This document shows, piece after piece, positions 1 to 9,792 of a DNA stretch of 64,000 nucleotides. The notes under the pieces were generated by a model that searched no databases, was not told the origin of the DNA, and saw only the letters and a program-made list of their open reading frames with translations. The stretch is from Azotimanducus sp965220185. Lineage in GTDB: Bacteria; Pseudomonadota; Gammaproteobacteria; Pseudomonadales; Azotimanducaceae. The translations under genes were made by a program, and so were the position numbers. The first letter of the stretch is position 1; each line of letters begins with the position of its first letter. The DNA is taken from NCBI GenBank assembly GCA_965220185.1, contig OZ244807.1, positions 868,001 through 932,000 of the forward strand, given 5' to 3'.

Positions 1-1915
1 CCATTTTCAGGATGTCGATCTTGTGCATGCCGTTGGGGTGCTTGGGATCGTCCGGGTCGGTGACGCGGATCCCGCCGAGCACAACGCCCGAGTCGTCGTT
101 CTCGTCCACGTCGGCCTCCACGGTCACCTTGCCGTCGCCGTCGAGGAGGTCGACGGCGGTGATGTCGTCGTTGCCGTCGTCGATGACGACCTTGACGGAG
201 GCTTCGGCCTTTGCCCCGTCGGTGTCGGTGGCGGTGATGGTGACTGTGTACGAGTCTGCGGTGCCCGCGGGCGGTTCGCCCGTGAAGAGCGCGTCGATGG
301 TGCGGCTGCCGTCCTCGGCGGTGCCGGACTGGAAGGCGACCTGCAGCCATGAGGGGCCGCCGCTGGCGGCGTAGTCGAGCCGGTCGCCGTCGGCGTCCGA
401 AAAGACCCCTGTGAGGCTTATGCTCACGCCCTTGTCGTTGCCGAGGGCCTCGCCGGCCTCACCGGTGACCGGCGGGAGCTCGCCGGAGGCTGTCGGCGCG
501 TCGTTGGCGTTGAGGATGGTCACGGTCGCGCTCGCCGTCGCGGTCGCGTCGCCGGAGTCGGTCACGGTCGCGACGATGGGGATCGACTTGACCTCCTCGT
601 AGTCGACCTCGTCCTTCAGGAACACTTGGAGGCTCCCGGAGTCCCCCCTCACCTCGAAGCGGGGGTCGTCGATGGTGATGTCGTCCGCGCCGATCTCGCC
701 GTCCTCGTCGTCGTCCGCGTCGATCTCGTAGACCGCGCCCGTGGCGTTCTCGCTGATCTCGCCCGTGGCCTCCGTGCTCTTCCGCAGCTCGATGGTCGGG
801 GCGTCATTGACGCCCTCGACCGTGATCACGGCCTCGACCTCGCCGGTCAGCTCGCCGCCGTCCGTCACCGTCAGCTTCACGGTCACCGTGCCGCCGCCCT
901 CGCCGTCCGCGTCAAGCCCTTCGTTGAGCATCAGCCAGATGCCCCCGAGGCTGTCCGTCATGAGGCCGAACCGGTCGTCATCCACCTTGATGTGCTCCGA
1001 GGTCAGCATCTCCCCGTCCGGGTCGCTCACCTTCACTTCGCCCACCGGCACCGGCTCGAACTCGCCGCCGCCCGCGTGCTCCGTCACGGTGGACTTCGCG
1101 GGGGCACCGTCCGGCGTCTCCGCGTCGCCGTCGAACATGATCGTCGGCGCCTCGTTGACGTTGGTGACGGTGATCTCGACGGGCTTCGCCTCGGAGACAA
1201 GGCCGTCCCCGTCGGTCGCGGTCAGCATGATGGTGAGCTTGCCGTCCACGACCTTCTCGCCCTCGTAGTCGATGCCGGCGCCGGCCTTGTACTTGAGAAC
1301 CGCCGTGTCGCCGAGCGTCTCGATCTCGAAGTGGGGGTCGTCGACGCTGAAGGTGACCTTGCCGCCTTCCGGGTCGCTCGACGACAGCGTGCCGATGTTG
1401 CCGCCGGCTTCGTCGTTCTCCGCGACCGTCAGCGCGCCGTCCGCCGCGTCCAGCGCCGGCGCCGAAGGCGCCTCGTTGACGTCCTCGACGGTGACGGTGA
1501 CGGTGGTGGAAGCGGAGCCGCCGTTGCCGTCGGTGACGGTGAGCTTGAGGTCGATGGTCGGATCGCCATCCGCGTTCTCAGCCTCGAAGTCGAGCGTCAC
1601 GCCGGGCTTGAGGGTGAGCCAGGGGCGCGGGTCGTCGGCGGGATAGTCGATGACCTGGAAGCGGTCGTCGTCGACTGTGACGTTTGCGGCGGCCGGCTCG
1701 TCGCTGGCGTCGATGTCGTCGAGGGTGATCAGGCCGAGGACATGGCCGGCGGCGCCGGGAACGGCGTCTTCGGAGTTCTCGGGCACCGTGAGGTTGGCGA
1801 CAATACCGGCGTGGGTGGAGTCAGAATCGCCGCCGCCTGCAACCTCGATGGTGGGGTCGTCGTTGACGCCGGTGATGGTGATCTTGATTGTGGCTGTGGC
1901 GGCGTCTACAGTCAG
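1..1915 (-). pseudogene. VCBS/cadherin-like repeat surface protein, 5'-truncated, runs off window
   Basis: The minus strand has one open frame from 1915 to the window edge. It encodes tandem repeats of about 100-120 residues with linkers such as TITGVNDDPTI, TVTNVNEAPTI, TVEGVNDAPTI and TILNANDAPTA, and calcium-binding-like acidic patches (DDDEDGE, DGDGKVTVEADVDEND). This is typical of VCBS/cadherin-like domains in very large secreted adhesins or RTX-type proteins. The frame opens in the middle of a repeat, directly after a TAG at 1916-1918, with no start codon, ribosome site or signal peptide, so the 5' end is missing. GC is clearly higher than in the neighbouring genes. The overlapping plus-strand frames are shadows. 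I infer a decayed or rearranged gene; the rest lies left of the window. Confidence 0.75.
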
Positions 1916-2203
1916 CTATTGCACATGTTGTTGATATATCGCCCTAATTCCACGCCCCGCCAAGGACGAAACTAGGCCGTTGTAACATTCGTTGTATCGA
2001 TCCCGCACCATTTTCTTCCCCCTCGAACGCGGGGCAGCCGATCGTTTCAAAGCGTCGGGGCAGCGATTTCACGGCGGCGCAGCGCCGCGGCACGATTGGC
2101 TAGCGCACCACTTCATTGTAACGCTGGTTGTAACATTGACTGCGGCGGACACTGTCCATGGGCGCGTGTTCGCCGGACTGCCGAACACCTGGGGCATCTT
2201 GTC
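1916..2203. other. Junction region without a clear gene
   Basis: No convincing coding frame. The stretch contains two copies of GTTGTAACATT in direct orientation (1979-1989 and 2127-2137) and related GTTGTA/TTGTAAC words, so it may be regulatory DNA or the edge of a lost element. It separates two truncated genes. Confidence 0.3.
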
Positions 2204-2416
2204 TTGACATCGTCTCTGATCGCCCCGGCCGCGCATGCGGAAGTCTACGATCTGTCGTTTTTTGTATTGGAAACACCATCTGGCCAGCAGGGCATCGTGC
2301 ATCTTATTAACCGTTTGGACAAGGGCAGCATTGTGAAACTCCACGCCTTTAACGATGCGGGAAATGGTTACGAATTGACTTCGATCAGGCTCTACCCGAA
2401 TTCATCAATTATGTAG
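2204..2416 (+). pseudogene. Remnant of a secreted protein (signal peptide plus first strands)
   Basis: The frame encodes a signal-peptide-like stretch ending in APAAHA, followed by EVYDLSFFVLETPSGQQGI and about 40 more residues rich in beta-strand pattern (IVHLINR, SIVKLHAFNDAG), then a stop after NSSIM. The layout suggests the amino-terminal end of a larger extracellular protein that now stops early. The open frame extends upstream without a convincing start; TTG at 2204 is the closest candidate to the signal peptide. No family is assigned. Confidence 0.4.
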
Positions 2417-2538
2417 GATGTCGCGAGGAGAACGCAACTGGCGACACACGAAGGGCATATTCGTCTCTGGGATGTTTCATCCCTGACATCGCGGTCACCC
2501 GAGTGAGGCTCGTCGTTTGCCCGACCGATCCTGACTGC

Positions 2539-5343
2539 CTATGGGCCGAGCGCTGCGTGTGCCTGTTGAAGCCGTGCCACTCTTGATTCGAACATTTGCG
2601 CCTTCTGCCGCTCGCCCTTGACGATCTCCTCTGGCGCTTTTTCCAAGAACTGTGCGTTCGTCAGCTTGGCGTTGATGCGTTGCAAGTCCCGTTCAGCCGT
2701 GTCAACGGCCTTCTCGATCCTAGACCGTTCAGCATCAAGATCGAGCACGCCTTCGAGCGGCACCATGATCTTGAGATCACCGACCAACTCAAAAGCTGAA
2801 GGTGGTGCGGAAGCGCCTGTTTCAAGAAAAGCGATCATCGATACGCGCCCTAGGTGCCGAATGGTGCCCTCGAATTCATCGAGACGCCGCTTCGCCGTCG
2901 CGGTGAGATGCTCCGGGCATTGCAGCAGAAGGGGCAAAGGCTCGCCCGGTGGCAAGCCTCGCTCATTACGCATGGTGCGAAGAAATGTCACGATCACACG
3001 CATCCAGTCGAAATCACTGGTCGCGTCCTCGTCAATCAAAGCCGCATCGAAGCTAGGGTAGGGCTGCAGCATCACTGTGTCGCCCTCAATATCGAGCCGC
3101 GCCGACACCTGCTGCCAGAGCGCTTCGGTGATAAACGGCATCAAGGGATGCAATGCGCGCAGGAGCGCCTCAAGCACTTCGAGCAGGCAGCGCTGCGTCG
3201 CCGCTCCCGATTCAGGGTTCGATTCCGCCGCCCACAAGCTCGGCTTGGCGACTTCCAGATACCAGTCGCAATACTCGTGCCAGATGAATTCGTAGAGGCT
3301 CGATGCGAGCCAATCGAATCGATATTCTTCAAACGCCCGCCGGCACGCCTTGATGCGCGTTGCCAGCCTGCTTCGGATCCAACGTTCGGCAATTCCGCCA
3401 TCGCCCGCGCCCTGGGCATAGTCTTTCGTGTTCATCAGCACAAAGCGCGCGGCACTCCAGAGCTTGTTGCAGAAGTTCCGATAGCCGTCCACACGCGACA
3501 AATCAAACCTGACATCGCGTCCGCTTGACGCGAGCGCCGCGAAGGTGAAGCGCAGCGCATCGACACCATGCGCGGCAATGCCGTTCGGAAACTCCTTGCG
3601 CGTCGCGCTCTCGATCTTCGGCGCGAGCTTCTGCTGCATGAGATTGCTGGTGCGCTTGGCGAGCAGCGAATCGAGGTCGATGCCATCGACAAGGTCGAGT
3701 GGATCAAGGCCATTGCCGCGCGACTTGGACATCTTCTGACCTTGCGCGTCGCGCACGAGTCCGTGGATGTAGACCTGACGAAACGGCACTTCTCCAAGGA
3801 GACTCTGCGTCATCATGATCATGCGCGCCACCCAGAAGAAAATGATGTCGTGACCTGTGACGAGCACGGTCGTAGGATGAAAGTCGCGAAGCGCTGCGGT
3901 GGATTCAGGCCATCCCAAGGTGGCGAAGGTCCATAGAGATGACGAGAACCAGGTTTCGAGCACATCCTCGTCTTGGCGAAGCAGTGCGTCCTCAAGCCCG
4001 TATTTTTCTCGCACTTCGCGCTCGCTGCGGCCCACATAGACCTTGCCTGCCTCGTCATACCAGGCCGGTATCCTGTGCCCCCACCAGAGCTGGCGACTGA
4101 TGCACCAGTCGCGAATATCTCGCATCCAAGCATTGAAGAGGTTGGCGTAGTGTGCGGGCACAAACTCGACGCGGCTATCCGCAACGGCTTCCACTGCCGC
4201 ATCCCGGAGCGTGTCCATGCGCATGAACCACTGATCGGTGAGATAAGGCTCGATGATTGCGCCGGATCGGTCGCCGCGCGGGATTTGCACGCGATGCGGT
4301 TCGACCGCGGCAAGCAGTCCAAGCGCTTCGAGCTCCTTGACGATTGTCTTGCGCGCATCGAAGCGGTCGAGCCCTTGCAAGTGCGCGGGCGCAGCGCGAG
4401 TGAGCTTCGCCTGTGCATCAAAAATGTTGATCTCGGCGAGTCCATGGCGCCTGCCGATCTCATTGTCATTGAAGTCATGCGCGGGCGTTACCTTGAGGCA
4501 GCCTGTGCCGAACTCCGTGCTGACGTATGCATCGCCGATCACCGGCACTTCGCGGTCCACAATTGGCACGCGCACGCGCTTGCCAATGAGATGCGCAAAG
4601 CGCGGATCTTCGGGATGCACGGCCACCCCTGTGTCGCCAAGCATGGTTTCTGGCCGTGTCGTCGCGACGGTGACGAATTCGCCTTCGTCGTGCGCTAGGG
4701 GATAGCGAATGTGCCAAAGCGATCCGTCCTCTTCCTTGCTTTCCACCTCCAAATCGGAAATAGCGGTCTGCAGAACAGGATCCCAGTTGACCAGCCGCTT
4801 GCCGCGGTAGATATACCCCGCCTCGTGGCAGCGCACAAACGCCTCGCGCACGGCGCCCGCATAGTCGGCATCCATGGTGAATTTCTCGCGCGACCAGTCG
4901 AGTGACGACCCCATGCGTCGCAACTGCCGACTGATCTCGCCGCCGGATTCATTGCGCCACTTCCACACTTCATCAACGAAGGCTTCGCGTCCGAGCGTGG
5001 ATTTGTCGAGATTTTTGGCGGCCAATTGGCGCTCGACAATCATTTGTGTGGCGATGCCGGCATGATCGGTGCCCATCTGCCAAAGTGTTCGCTTGCCGTC
5101 CATGCGCGCAAAGCGAATGAGCGCGTCCATGAGCGTGTGCTGAAAGGCATGGCCCATGTGCAGGGTGCCGGTCACATTGGGCGGCGGGATCATGATTGAG
5201 TATGGCTCACCCGATTCCCCTGCTTTGAAGAAGCCGCTCGCTTCCCACCATTCGTACAGACGGGACTCAATGGCTTCTGGCTCAAATCCACGATCAAGCA
5301 GACTCATGTCGAGCTCTGGGCGGCGCTTGTCGGCCTTAGACAT
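2539..5343 (-). CDS. valS: Valyl-tRNA synthetase
   Basis: Class I aminoacyl-tRNA synthetase that charges tRNA-Val in the cytoplasm. The ATP-binding HIGH motif is seen as HMGH at residues 62-65 (context PPNVTGTLHMGHAF), and KMSKS is intact (GQKMSKSRGN, about residue 545). A C-terminal coiled-coil tRNA-binding arm with many Lys/Arg/Glu residues ends the protein. Length is 934 residues, close to 951 in Escherichia coli. A longer in-frame ATG lies upstream at 5487, but the start at 5343 is preferred because it gives a TGATG overlap with the holC stop and begins with a typical ValRS N-terminus. It is the last gene of a pepA-holC-valS group, the common gammaproteobacterial order. Confidence 0.96.
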   Translation of the reverse strand: MSKADKRRPELDMSLLDRGFEPEAIESRLYEWWEASGFFKAGESGEPYSIMIPPPNVTGTLHMGHAFQHTLMDALIRFARMDGKRTLWQMGTDHAGIATQMIVERQLAAKNLDKSTLGREAFVDEVWKWRNESGGEISRQLRRMGSSLDWSREKFTMDADYAGAVREAFVRCHEAGYIYRGKRLVNWDPVLQTAISDLEVESKEEDGSLWHIRYPLAHDEGEFVTVATTRPETMLGDTGVAVHPEDPRFAHLIGKRVRVPIVDREVPVIGDAYVSTEFGTGCLKVTPAHDFNDNEIGRRHGLAEINIFDAQAKLTRAAPAHLQGLDRFDARKTIVKELEALGLLAAVEPHRVQIPRGDRSGAIIEPYLTDQWFMRMDTLRDAAVEAVADSRVEFVPAHYANLFNAWMRDIRDWCISRQLWWGHRIPAWYDEAGKVYVGRSEREVREKYGLEDALLRQDEDVLETWFSSSLWTFATLGWPESTAALRDFHPTTVLVTGHDIIFFWVARMIMMTQSLLGEVPFRQVYIHGLVRDAQGQKMSKSRGNGLDPLDLVDGIDLDSLLAKRTSNLMQQKLAPKIESATRKEFPNGIAAHGVDALRFTFAALASSGRDVRFDLSRVDGYRNFCNKLWSAARFVLMNTKDYAQGAGDGGIAERWIRSRLATRIKACRRAFEEYRFDWLASSLYEFIWHEYCDWYLEVAKPSLWAAESNPESGAATQRCLLEVLEALLRALHPLMPFITEALWQQVSARLDIEGDTVMLQPYPSFDAALIDEDATSDFDWMRVIVTFLRTMRNERGLPPGEPLPLLLQCPEHLTATAKRRLDEFEGTIRHLGRVSMIAFLETGASAPPSAFELVGDLKIMVPLEGVLDLDAERSRIEKAVDTAERDLQRINAKLTNAQFLEKAPEEIVKGERQKAQMFESRVARLQQAHAALGP

Positions 5344-5780
5344 CAGGCTTCCCAGTCGTCGAGTCGATGGTGACGCAAGTCTTTCACCTGCGTGCGATAA
5401 AAACGATACTTTTCTCGCAAGGCTTTGCGCGATTCCGCGACAATAATCTCGGCGACGCGCGCAAAGCGCTCCCAGCCTTCCGGCCACTCATCCTTCAGGT
5501 TGATGAGGAGGGTATTCTCGCCGCCGCATTCACCGAGCGCGCCCGCGGCGATGTGTACCCGTGCGTGCGCTGATGACTCTGCGCCGATGCTATGCGGCAG
5601 GAAGCGCTCGCGCGGGTATTGCCACATGAGATCGTCGAGGTCTTTGGCGGCGGCATCGTCGGGTGTGAGCAGCGTCACGCTGAGGTTGGTGTCCCGCGCC
5701 TTCAGCGCAAGGCAGCACGCGAAGCGCGCGCGCGCTTCGATGCTGACGTCGGCCAATTCGTAAAAGTCGATGCGCGTCAA
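5343..5780 (-). CDS. holC: DNA polymerase III chi subunit
   Basis: Clamp-loader accessory subunit that links the replicase to SSB. The 145-residue product matches the E. coli length (147) and has the family pattern: N-terminal RIDFYEL, the LTPDDAAAKDLDDLMWQ segment, FLPHSI, and the C-terminal LINLKDEWPEGWERFARVAE and YRFYRTQVKDLRHH blocks. Its TGA overlaps the valS ATG by one base, so the two are probably translationally coupled. The gap to pepA is 6 bases. Confidence 0.93.
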   Translation of the reverse strand: MTRIDFYELADVSIEARARFACCLALKARDTNLSVTLLTPDDAAAKDLDDLMWQYPRERFLPHSIGAESSAHARVHIAAGALGECGGENTLLINLKDEWPEGWERFARVAEIIVAESRKALREKYRFYRTQVKDLRHHRLDDWEA

Positions 5781-5786
5781 TTGACC

Positions 5787-7229
5787 TTAAGCCTGCGCTA
5801 GCAAATACTCAAAAAGCACGCCGACCCCCGCGCCCGTCGCCCCTTTTTCCTTGCCGGTTTTCCATGCCGTGCCAGCGATGTCGAGATGTGCCCAGGACAT
5901 GCCTTCGGTAAAGGTCGAAAGAAAGGCAGCGGCAGTGATGGCGCCAGCCCCGCTGCCGCCAACGTTGGCAATGTCTGCGAGCGGTGTCTTCAGTTGCTCG
6001 CGATAGTCCTCCCACACCGGCAGGCGCCAGACGCGGTCGCCAGAATATTCACCTGCTTCGAGCAGCGCATCGGCGAGGGTGTCATCGGGCGTGAACAAGC
6101 CGGACGCGCGCTCGCCAAGCGCAACGACGCACGCGCCGGTGAGCGTCGCTACATCGATCACCGTGCGTGGCTTGAGTTCGCGCGCATAGCTGAGGGCATC
6201 GCACAAGACCAATCGTCCTTCTGCATCGGTGTTGATGATTTCGATGGTGGTGCCGGACATGGCGGTGACCACGTCGCCCGGCCTTGATGCCTTGCCGCTC
6301 GGCATGTTCTCGGCGGCTGCGGCGATGGCAATGACATTGAGCGGCAGCTTGGCTTCGACCGCCGCGAGCAGCGTTCCCAACACCGCCGCCGCGCCACACA
6401 TGTCGAACTTCATCTCGTCCATGGCCTCGGGCCTCTTGAGGCTGATGCCGCCAGTGTCGAAGGTGATGCCCTTGCCGACGAGGATGATGGGCGGCGAAGC
6501 AGGATCGCCAGCGCCGAGATAATCGAGTCGTATCAGGCGGCCCTCTCGTGCACTGCCGCGACTGACAGAAAGGAACGCGCCCATGCCGCGCGCTTCCATT
6601 TCGCTCTCGTCCATATGCAGGCATTGGATGTCACGGGTTTCAGAAATGCGCTTGGCTTCGGCGAGCAGATGGTCAGGCGTGCATTCATTGCCGGGCAGGT
6701 TGCCGAGCTCGCGCGCGAATGTTTGCCCGACATTGAAGGCATTGATGAGGGCGACGGTGTCCGAGATGTCGTTGTTTGATTGAAACGTCAGCGACTCGAA
6801 CTCAGGCTTGTCGCGCTCTTCCTTCTTGTGTGCGCGAAAGCGATACAGCTCGCTTGCGATGCTTGTCGCGAAGGCTCTGGTCGCACGGGGCCAATCCGCG
6901 CCCGCGACTTCGACCTCTGGCGGCGCAACTGTAGCGCTTGTGATTTCGCAGGCTTTGATGGCTTTGCCGACGGCGCCCCCGATCTTGCGAAGTTCCTTGA
7001 GGGTGACGACTTCGCCAACGCCGAAGGCGATCAGCTGTTCGGCACCGGCGCCGTCAGGCATGGCGATGCGCGTGACTTCGCCAGCTTCGTCCTTGGCGTG
7101 GCGCAGGGCGGAGCGCAGGTAGCCACGCGGCGCGACTTGTTCATCGAGGGCGCTTGCCACCGCAAGCGGCACTGCGAGGCACGGCGTCTGAATATCGGCC
7201 AAGGCCGTATCGGTGGAAGCGAATTGCAT
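5787..7229 (-). CDS. pepA: Leucyl aminopeptidase (M17 family)
   Basis: Cytosolic hexameric metallopeptidase that releases N-terminal residues from peptides; in E. coli PepA also binds DNA. Metal-ligand and active-site blocks are present: VGKGITFDTGGISLK, MKFDMCGAAAVLGTL and NTDAEGRLVLCDAL. The protein has 480 residues (E. coli 503). It starts with ATG at 7229 and leads the pepA-holC-valS cluster. In many gammaproteobacteria lptF/lptG lie divergently upstream of pepA; here a DUF4143-type ATPase gene in the same orientation occupies that place. Confidence 0.95.
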   Translation of the reverse strand: MQFASTDTALADIQTPCLAVPLAVASALDEQVAPRGYLRSALRHAKDEAGEVTRIAMPDGAGAEQLIAFGVGEVVTLKELRKIGGAVGKAIKACEITSATVAPPEVEVAGADWPRATRAFATSIASELYRFRAHKKEERDKPEFESLTFQSNNDISDTVALINAFNVGQTFARELGNLPGNECTPDHLLAEAKRISETRDIQCLHMDESEMEARGMGAFLSVSRGSAREGRLIRLDYLGAGDPASPPIILVGKGITFDTGGISLKRPEAMDEMKFDMCGAAAVLGTLLAAVEAKLPLNVIAIAAAAENMPSGKASRPGDVVTAMSGTTIEIINTDAEGRLVLCDALSYARELKPRTVIDVATLTGACVVALGERASGLFTPDDTLADALLEAGEYSGDRVWRLPVWEDYREQLKTPLADIANVGGSGAGAITAAAFLSTFTEGMSWAHLDIAGTAWKTGKEKGATGAGVGVLFEYLLAQA

Positions 7230-7289
7230 GTTCGTCAGAAGGGCAGTCGGGCGAAGCGAAATTGTAAGGGCTTTCGACAGGCGAAGTGG

Positions 7290-8408
7290 CTAAGCAAGCG
7301 TGGGCAGAAATGTCCTCCAGGACTTTACATGCACATCATCCTTATTTTGATATTCACGATTGCCGTGCCTATACACTTGAATCGCCTGCACCTCGGGGAA
7401 CTTCCGCTTGAAGTAGACAAGATGCTTGCTGATGTCCCGTTCCACGCTTTTGACTTCAATCGCGAGCTTCGGTCGCTTGTTCAAGGTCACCACAAAATCC
7501 ACTTCCCGGCCGGTTCGGTCGCGAAAGTAGGTGAGGTCATAGTCTTCGCCCTCGCTGTCCTGCATGGCATGTACCCACTTGAGCAGATGGCAGGCGACGA
7601 GGTTCTCGAAGCGCGCCGCTTCGTCGTTCACGACGGCCCAATCGTAGTGATAGTGCTTCTGCTCTTTCTTCACTGCCTTGATGCGGTTGCTGCCGAAGGG
7701 GGACAGGCGGAAAATCATGTACATGCGTTCAAAGATGTCCAGCCATTTGGCGACTGTGGCGTGTGCGACCTGTAGGTCTTCTCGCAGTGCGTTGATGGAA
7801 AGTGGCGATGCTACGAGGCGAGGCATGCGTTCCATGAGCAGCTGCATGTGCGCAAGCTGCTGCGATTGCTCAAGCGCAGTGACTTCCTCATACACGTATC
7901 GTTGCTGGTAGTCCCGTCGCCAACGTCGCGCTTGCCGCTGCGAGCCTGAAAAGAATGGTTCGGGGAAGCCGCCAAGGCGAAGCAGCGCATCAAAGTCCTT
8001 GTCGGCGGTCAGTCCAAGCTCGGCGACGCTTAAGGGATGCAGCCGATGGAGGTGGTATCTGCCTTGCAGAGAGTCGCCGCTGTAGCGGTAGTAGTCGAGC
8101 CGCGCACTGCCGGTGACGAGAATTTGCTTGTGTTCACGGTGCGCATCGAACATGCCTTTCAAGTAGTTTCGCCATCGGCTGAACTTGTGTACTTCATCGA
8201 ATATAAGAAATGACTCTTGTGGAATCTCTTGATGGATGATGCGTTGCCGGTCTTCTTCAACGTCCCAGTTAAGGTAGCGGCTGTTTTTTGGCGCCAGCAT
8301 TCGCGCGAGCGTGGTTTTGCCGACCTGCCTCGGGCCGCTGATGAACACCATCTTGCGGAAGAGGTCTTCGCAGATCTGGTCTTGCAAATAGCGGGGAATG
8401 CTGGGCAA
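7290..8408 (-). CDS. DUF4143-type P-loop ATPase with C-terminal nuclease-like domain
   Basis: 372 residues. Walker A is GPRQVGKTTLARML near residue 25 and Walker B is FLIFDEVHK. The middle holds the usual Arg-rich AAA-like portion (GSARLDYYR), and the C-terminus has EVDFVVTLNKRPKLAIEVKS, matching the PD-(D/E)XK-like end of this family. Members are widespread, mobile and of unproved function. The only start in frame after an upstream TAA is TTG at 8408. A related ATPase, 401 residues, is encoded at 46181-47386. Confidence 0.85.
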   Translation of the reverse strand: MPSIPRYLQDQICEDLFRKMVFISGPRQVGKTTLARMLAPKNSRYLNWDVEEDRQRIIHQEIPQESFLIFDEVHKFSRWRNYLKGMFDAHREHKQILVTGSARLDYYRYSGDSLQGRYHLHRLHPLSVAELGLTADKDFDALLRLGGFPEPFFSGSQRQARRWRRDYQQRYVYEEVTALEQSQQLAHMQLLMERMPRLVASPLSINALREDLQVAHATVAKWLDIFERMYMIFRLSPFGSNRIKAVKKEQKHYHYDWAVVNDEAARFENLVACHLLKWVHAMQDSEGEDYDLTYFRDRTGREVDFVVTLNKRPKLAIEVKSVERDISKHLVYFKRKFPEVQAIQVYRHGNREYQNKDDVHVKSWRTFLPTLA

Positions 8409-8447
8409 GCGAGTGATCCGCTCAAGGTAGTGGGGACTATTTTACAC

Positions 8448-8483
8448 AGGTGTCGAAAACAGTCGAGCCTATTTTCGACACCT
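8448..8483. promoter_or_regulatory. 12-bp perfect inverted repeat upstream of the ATPase gene
   Basis: AGGTGTCGAAAA (8448-8459) and TTTTCGACACCT (8472-8483) are separated by 12 bases. It lies about 40 bases upstream of the ATPase start and 165 bases past the end of the secreted-protein gene. There is no T-run, so an operator is a better guess than a terminator. Confidence 0.4.
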
Positions 8484-8647
8484 ACGGCACATTGGGCATG
8501 GCGCGAGACACCCTGCCAGTGAGATGTGTGCTCGTTGCTACGAGCGCATAATAAATAGGGAATTGCGTAGCAAAATCAGCATGAAAGAGGTGCTGCCGAT
8601 GCCGCAGTTGTTCCTTTCGTTGTGCCAACCGCTCCGGCGCTATTCGT

Positions 8648-9302
8648 TCATCGGCATCCCCACCTGTTCAGGAGGTCGGTGTTGTCCTGTGTTGAGCTGA
8701 ACAGGGGCAGTGTGGTCTTGCGCCCGCACCAGCAGTTGCGGACATCCTGTTGGGTGAGGGGGCTGATCGAGAAGCACCCGCTGTTCCGGCCTTCAGTTCC
8801 AGGGGCGACGGTCATGGTGTAGGTGCCGCCGGTCATGAAGCAGCGTCTGGCAAACACCTGGTCCGATATACCTGATGAAGTCACCTTAACTTCCAAATAA
8901 TAAGATGTCTTTTCAGTCAAGTTACTAATGGTGTCGGTTTCTGCTGGCAACGTCGTGCCAGAAGTGATTGGATTGGGTACTCTTCCCACTTGCTTATCTG
9001 TGCCGGATTCCTTGACAAGGAAAACTACTTGCGCTGAGCTTGGTGCTGGCACATCGCCAAGCCGTGATACGTACTGGTTCCATGTTATTTGCGGAGCAGT
9101 AAAGGTGACGCTGGTTGTGGACAAGGCCGTGATGGGCATATTCCCAGCATTGATCTCAGCTTGATCTAGGCAGGCGGTCGGGCCTTCTCGCCCGCCGCTG
9201 GTGACGGTTGTCTGCGCCGTCACGGCTGCTGGCAGTGCCAGCAACGCAAGCAGCACAAGGGCTGTTAGCTTAGCGGGGGGGGGGGGTGAACTCTTTTCTC
9301 AT
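8648..9302 (-). CDS. Small secreted protein with poly-C contingency tract; out of frame as sequenced
   Basis: ATG at 9302 has a strong ribosome site (AAGGAG, spacing 6 bases) and encodes MRKEFT, then runs into 12 C residues. With 12 C the frame hits TAA at once. With 11 or 14 C it would read MRKEFT-Pro(n)-AKLTA followed by the hydrophobic signal peptide LVLLALLALPAAVTAQ and about 190 mature residues. The mature part looks like one fibronectin-type beta domain, then a Cys-containing tail (GCFSISPL...NCWCGRK...WGCR). A paralogue with the same layout lies at 44589-45329. Known homopolymer biology suggests ON/OFF phase variation of a surface or secreted protein; a homopolymer sequencing error is the alternative. 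Function unknown. Confidence 0.7.
9275..9286 (-). repeat. Poly-C tract of 12 in a coding 5' end
   Basis: Twelve G on the plus strand (C on the coding strand) lie between codon 5 and the signal peptide of the gene at 8648-9302. This is a likely slipped-strand site; 11 or 14 C would restore the frame. Confidence 0.85.
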
Positions 9303-9329
9303 TGCGTCTCCTTCAGAAAGTAGGTCCCG

Positions 9330-9731
9330 TTACTCGAATCTTCCGACACCGCGTTGGGTATCGTCGCGCGAGCCTGCGACTGAATCTGCACTGCAAGGCG
9401 AAGCTTGAATAGTCCCGCTACAGTTTTGCAAACGCGCAACATCGCCAGCCGCTCCCTGCCAAGTCATGCCAGATTCCACAACCGCTCCAGAATTCGGATT
9501 GCAGGGCTTATCGAGCGTGCAGTCCATATTGACGATGCACCTGAATGCGAAGCTGCATGACCCATCTGAGCCAGATATTTGATATGGAAGGCATGTGCGA
9601 GCAGCATCCGATTGCAGCCAAGAATCAATGCAGGCGTTCTTCGCAGAATCAGAGTCAGAGGCGTTCAAGGGTGCCATGAGAAGCATAGAGAGCGTCAATA
9701 GGCTTGCGGCGATCTTTGTGATCAGTGTCAT
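9330..9731 (-). CDS. Small cysteine-rich secreted protein
   Basis: 133 residues from ATG at 9731 (MTLITK). A hydrophobic signal peptide (ASLLTLSMLLMAPLNAS) precedes a mature domain with eight Cys: NACIDSW, ARTCLPY, GSCSFAFRC, DCTLDKPC, NCSGTIQASPC. The SGTI-Cys pattern near the end hints at a small disulphide-bonded, possibly lectin-like fold, but I do not assign a family. A longer upstream frame exists but would bury the signal peptide. The gene sits between the Calx-beta protein and the poly-C secreted protein, all on the minus strand. Confidence 0.6.
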   Translation of the reverse strand: MTLITKIAASLLTLSMLLMAPLNASDSDSAKNACIDSWLQSDAARTCLPYQISGSDGSCSFAFRCIVNMDCTLDKPCNPNSGAVVESGMTWQGAAGDVARLQNCSGTIQASPCSADSVAGSRDDTQRGVGRFE

Positions 9732-9792
9732 GTCGAATACTCCAGTGACTGACAGTTCGACAGTATCATGTTTTTGGCGGGGGCCGCCGCCA

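Noticed and set aside
626..1975. 449-codon plus-strand frame
   Set aside because: It is antisense to the VCBS-repeat frame, whose protein has clear repeats; the plus-strand translation is low-complexity Val/Asp/Arg of the kind produced by GC-rich shadows.
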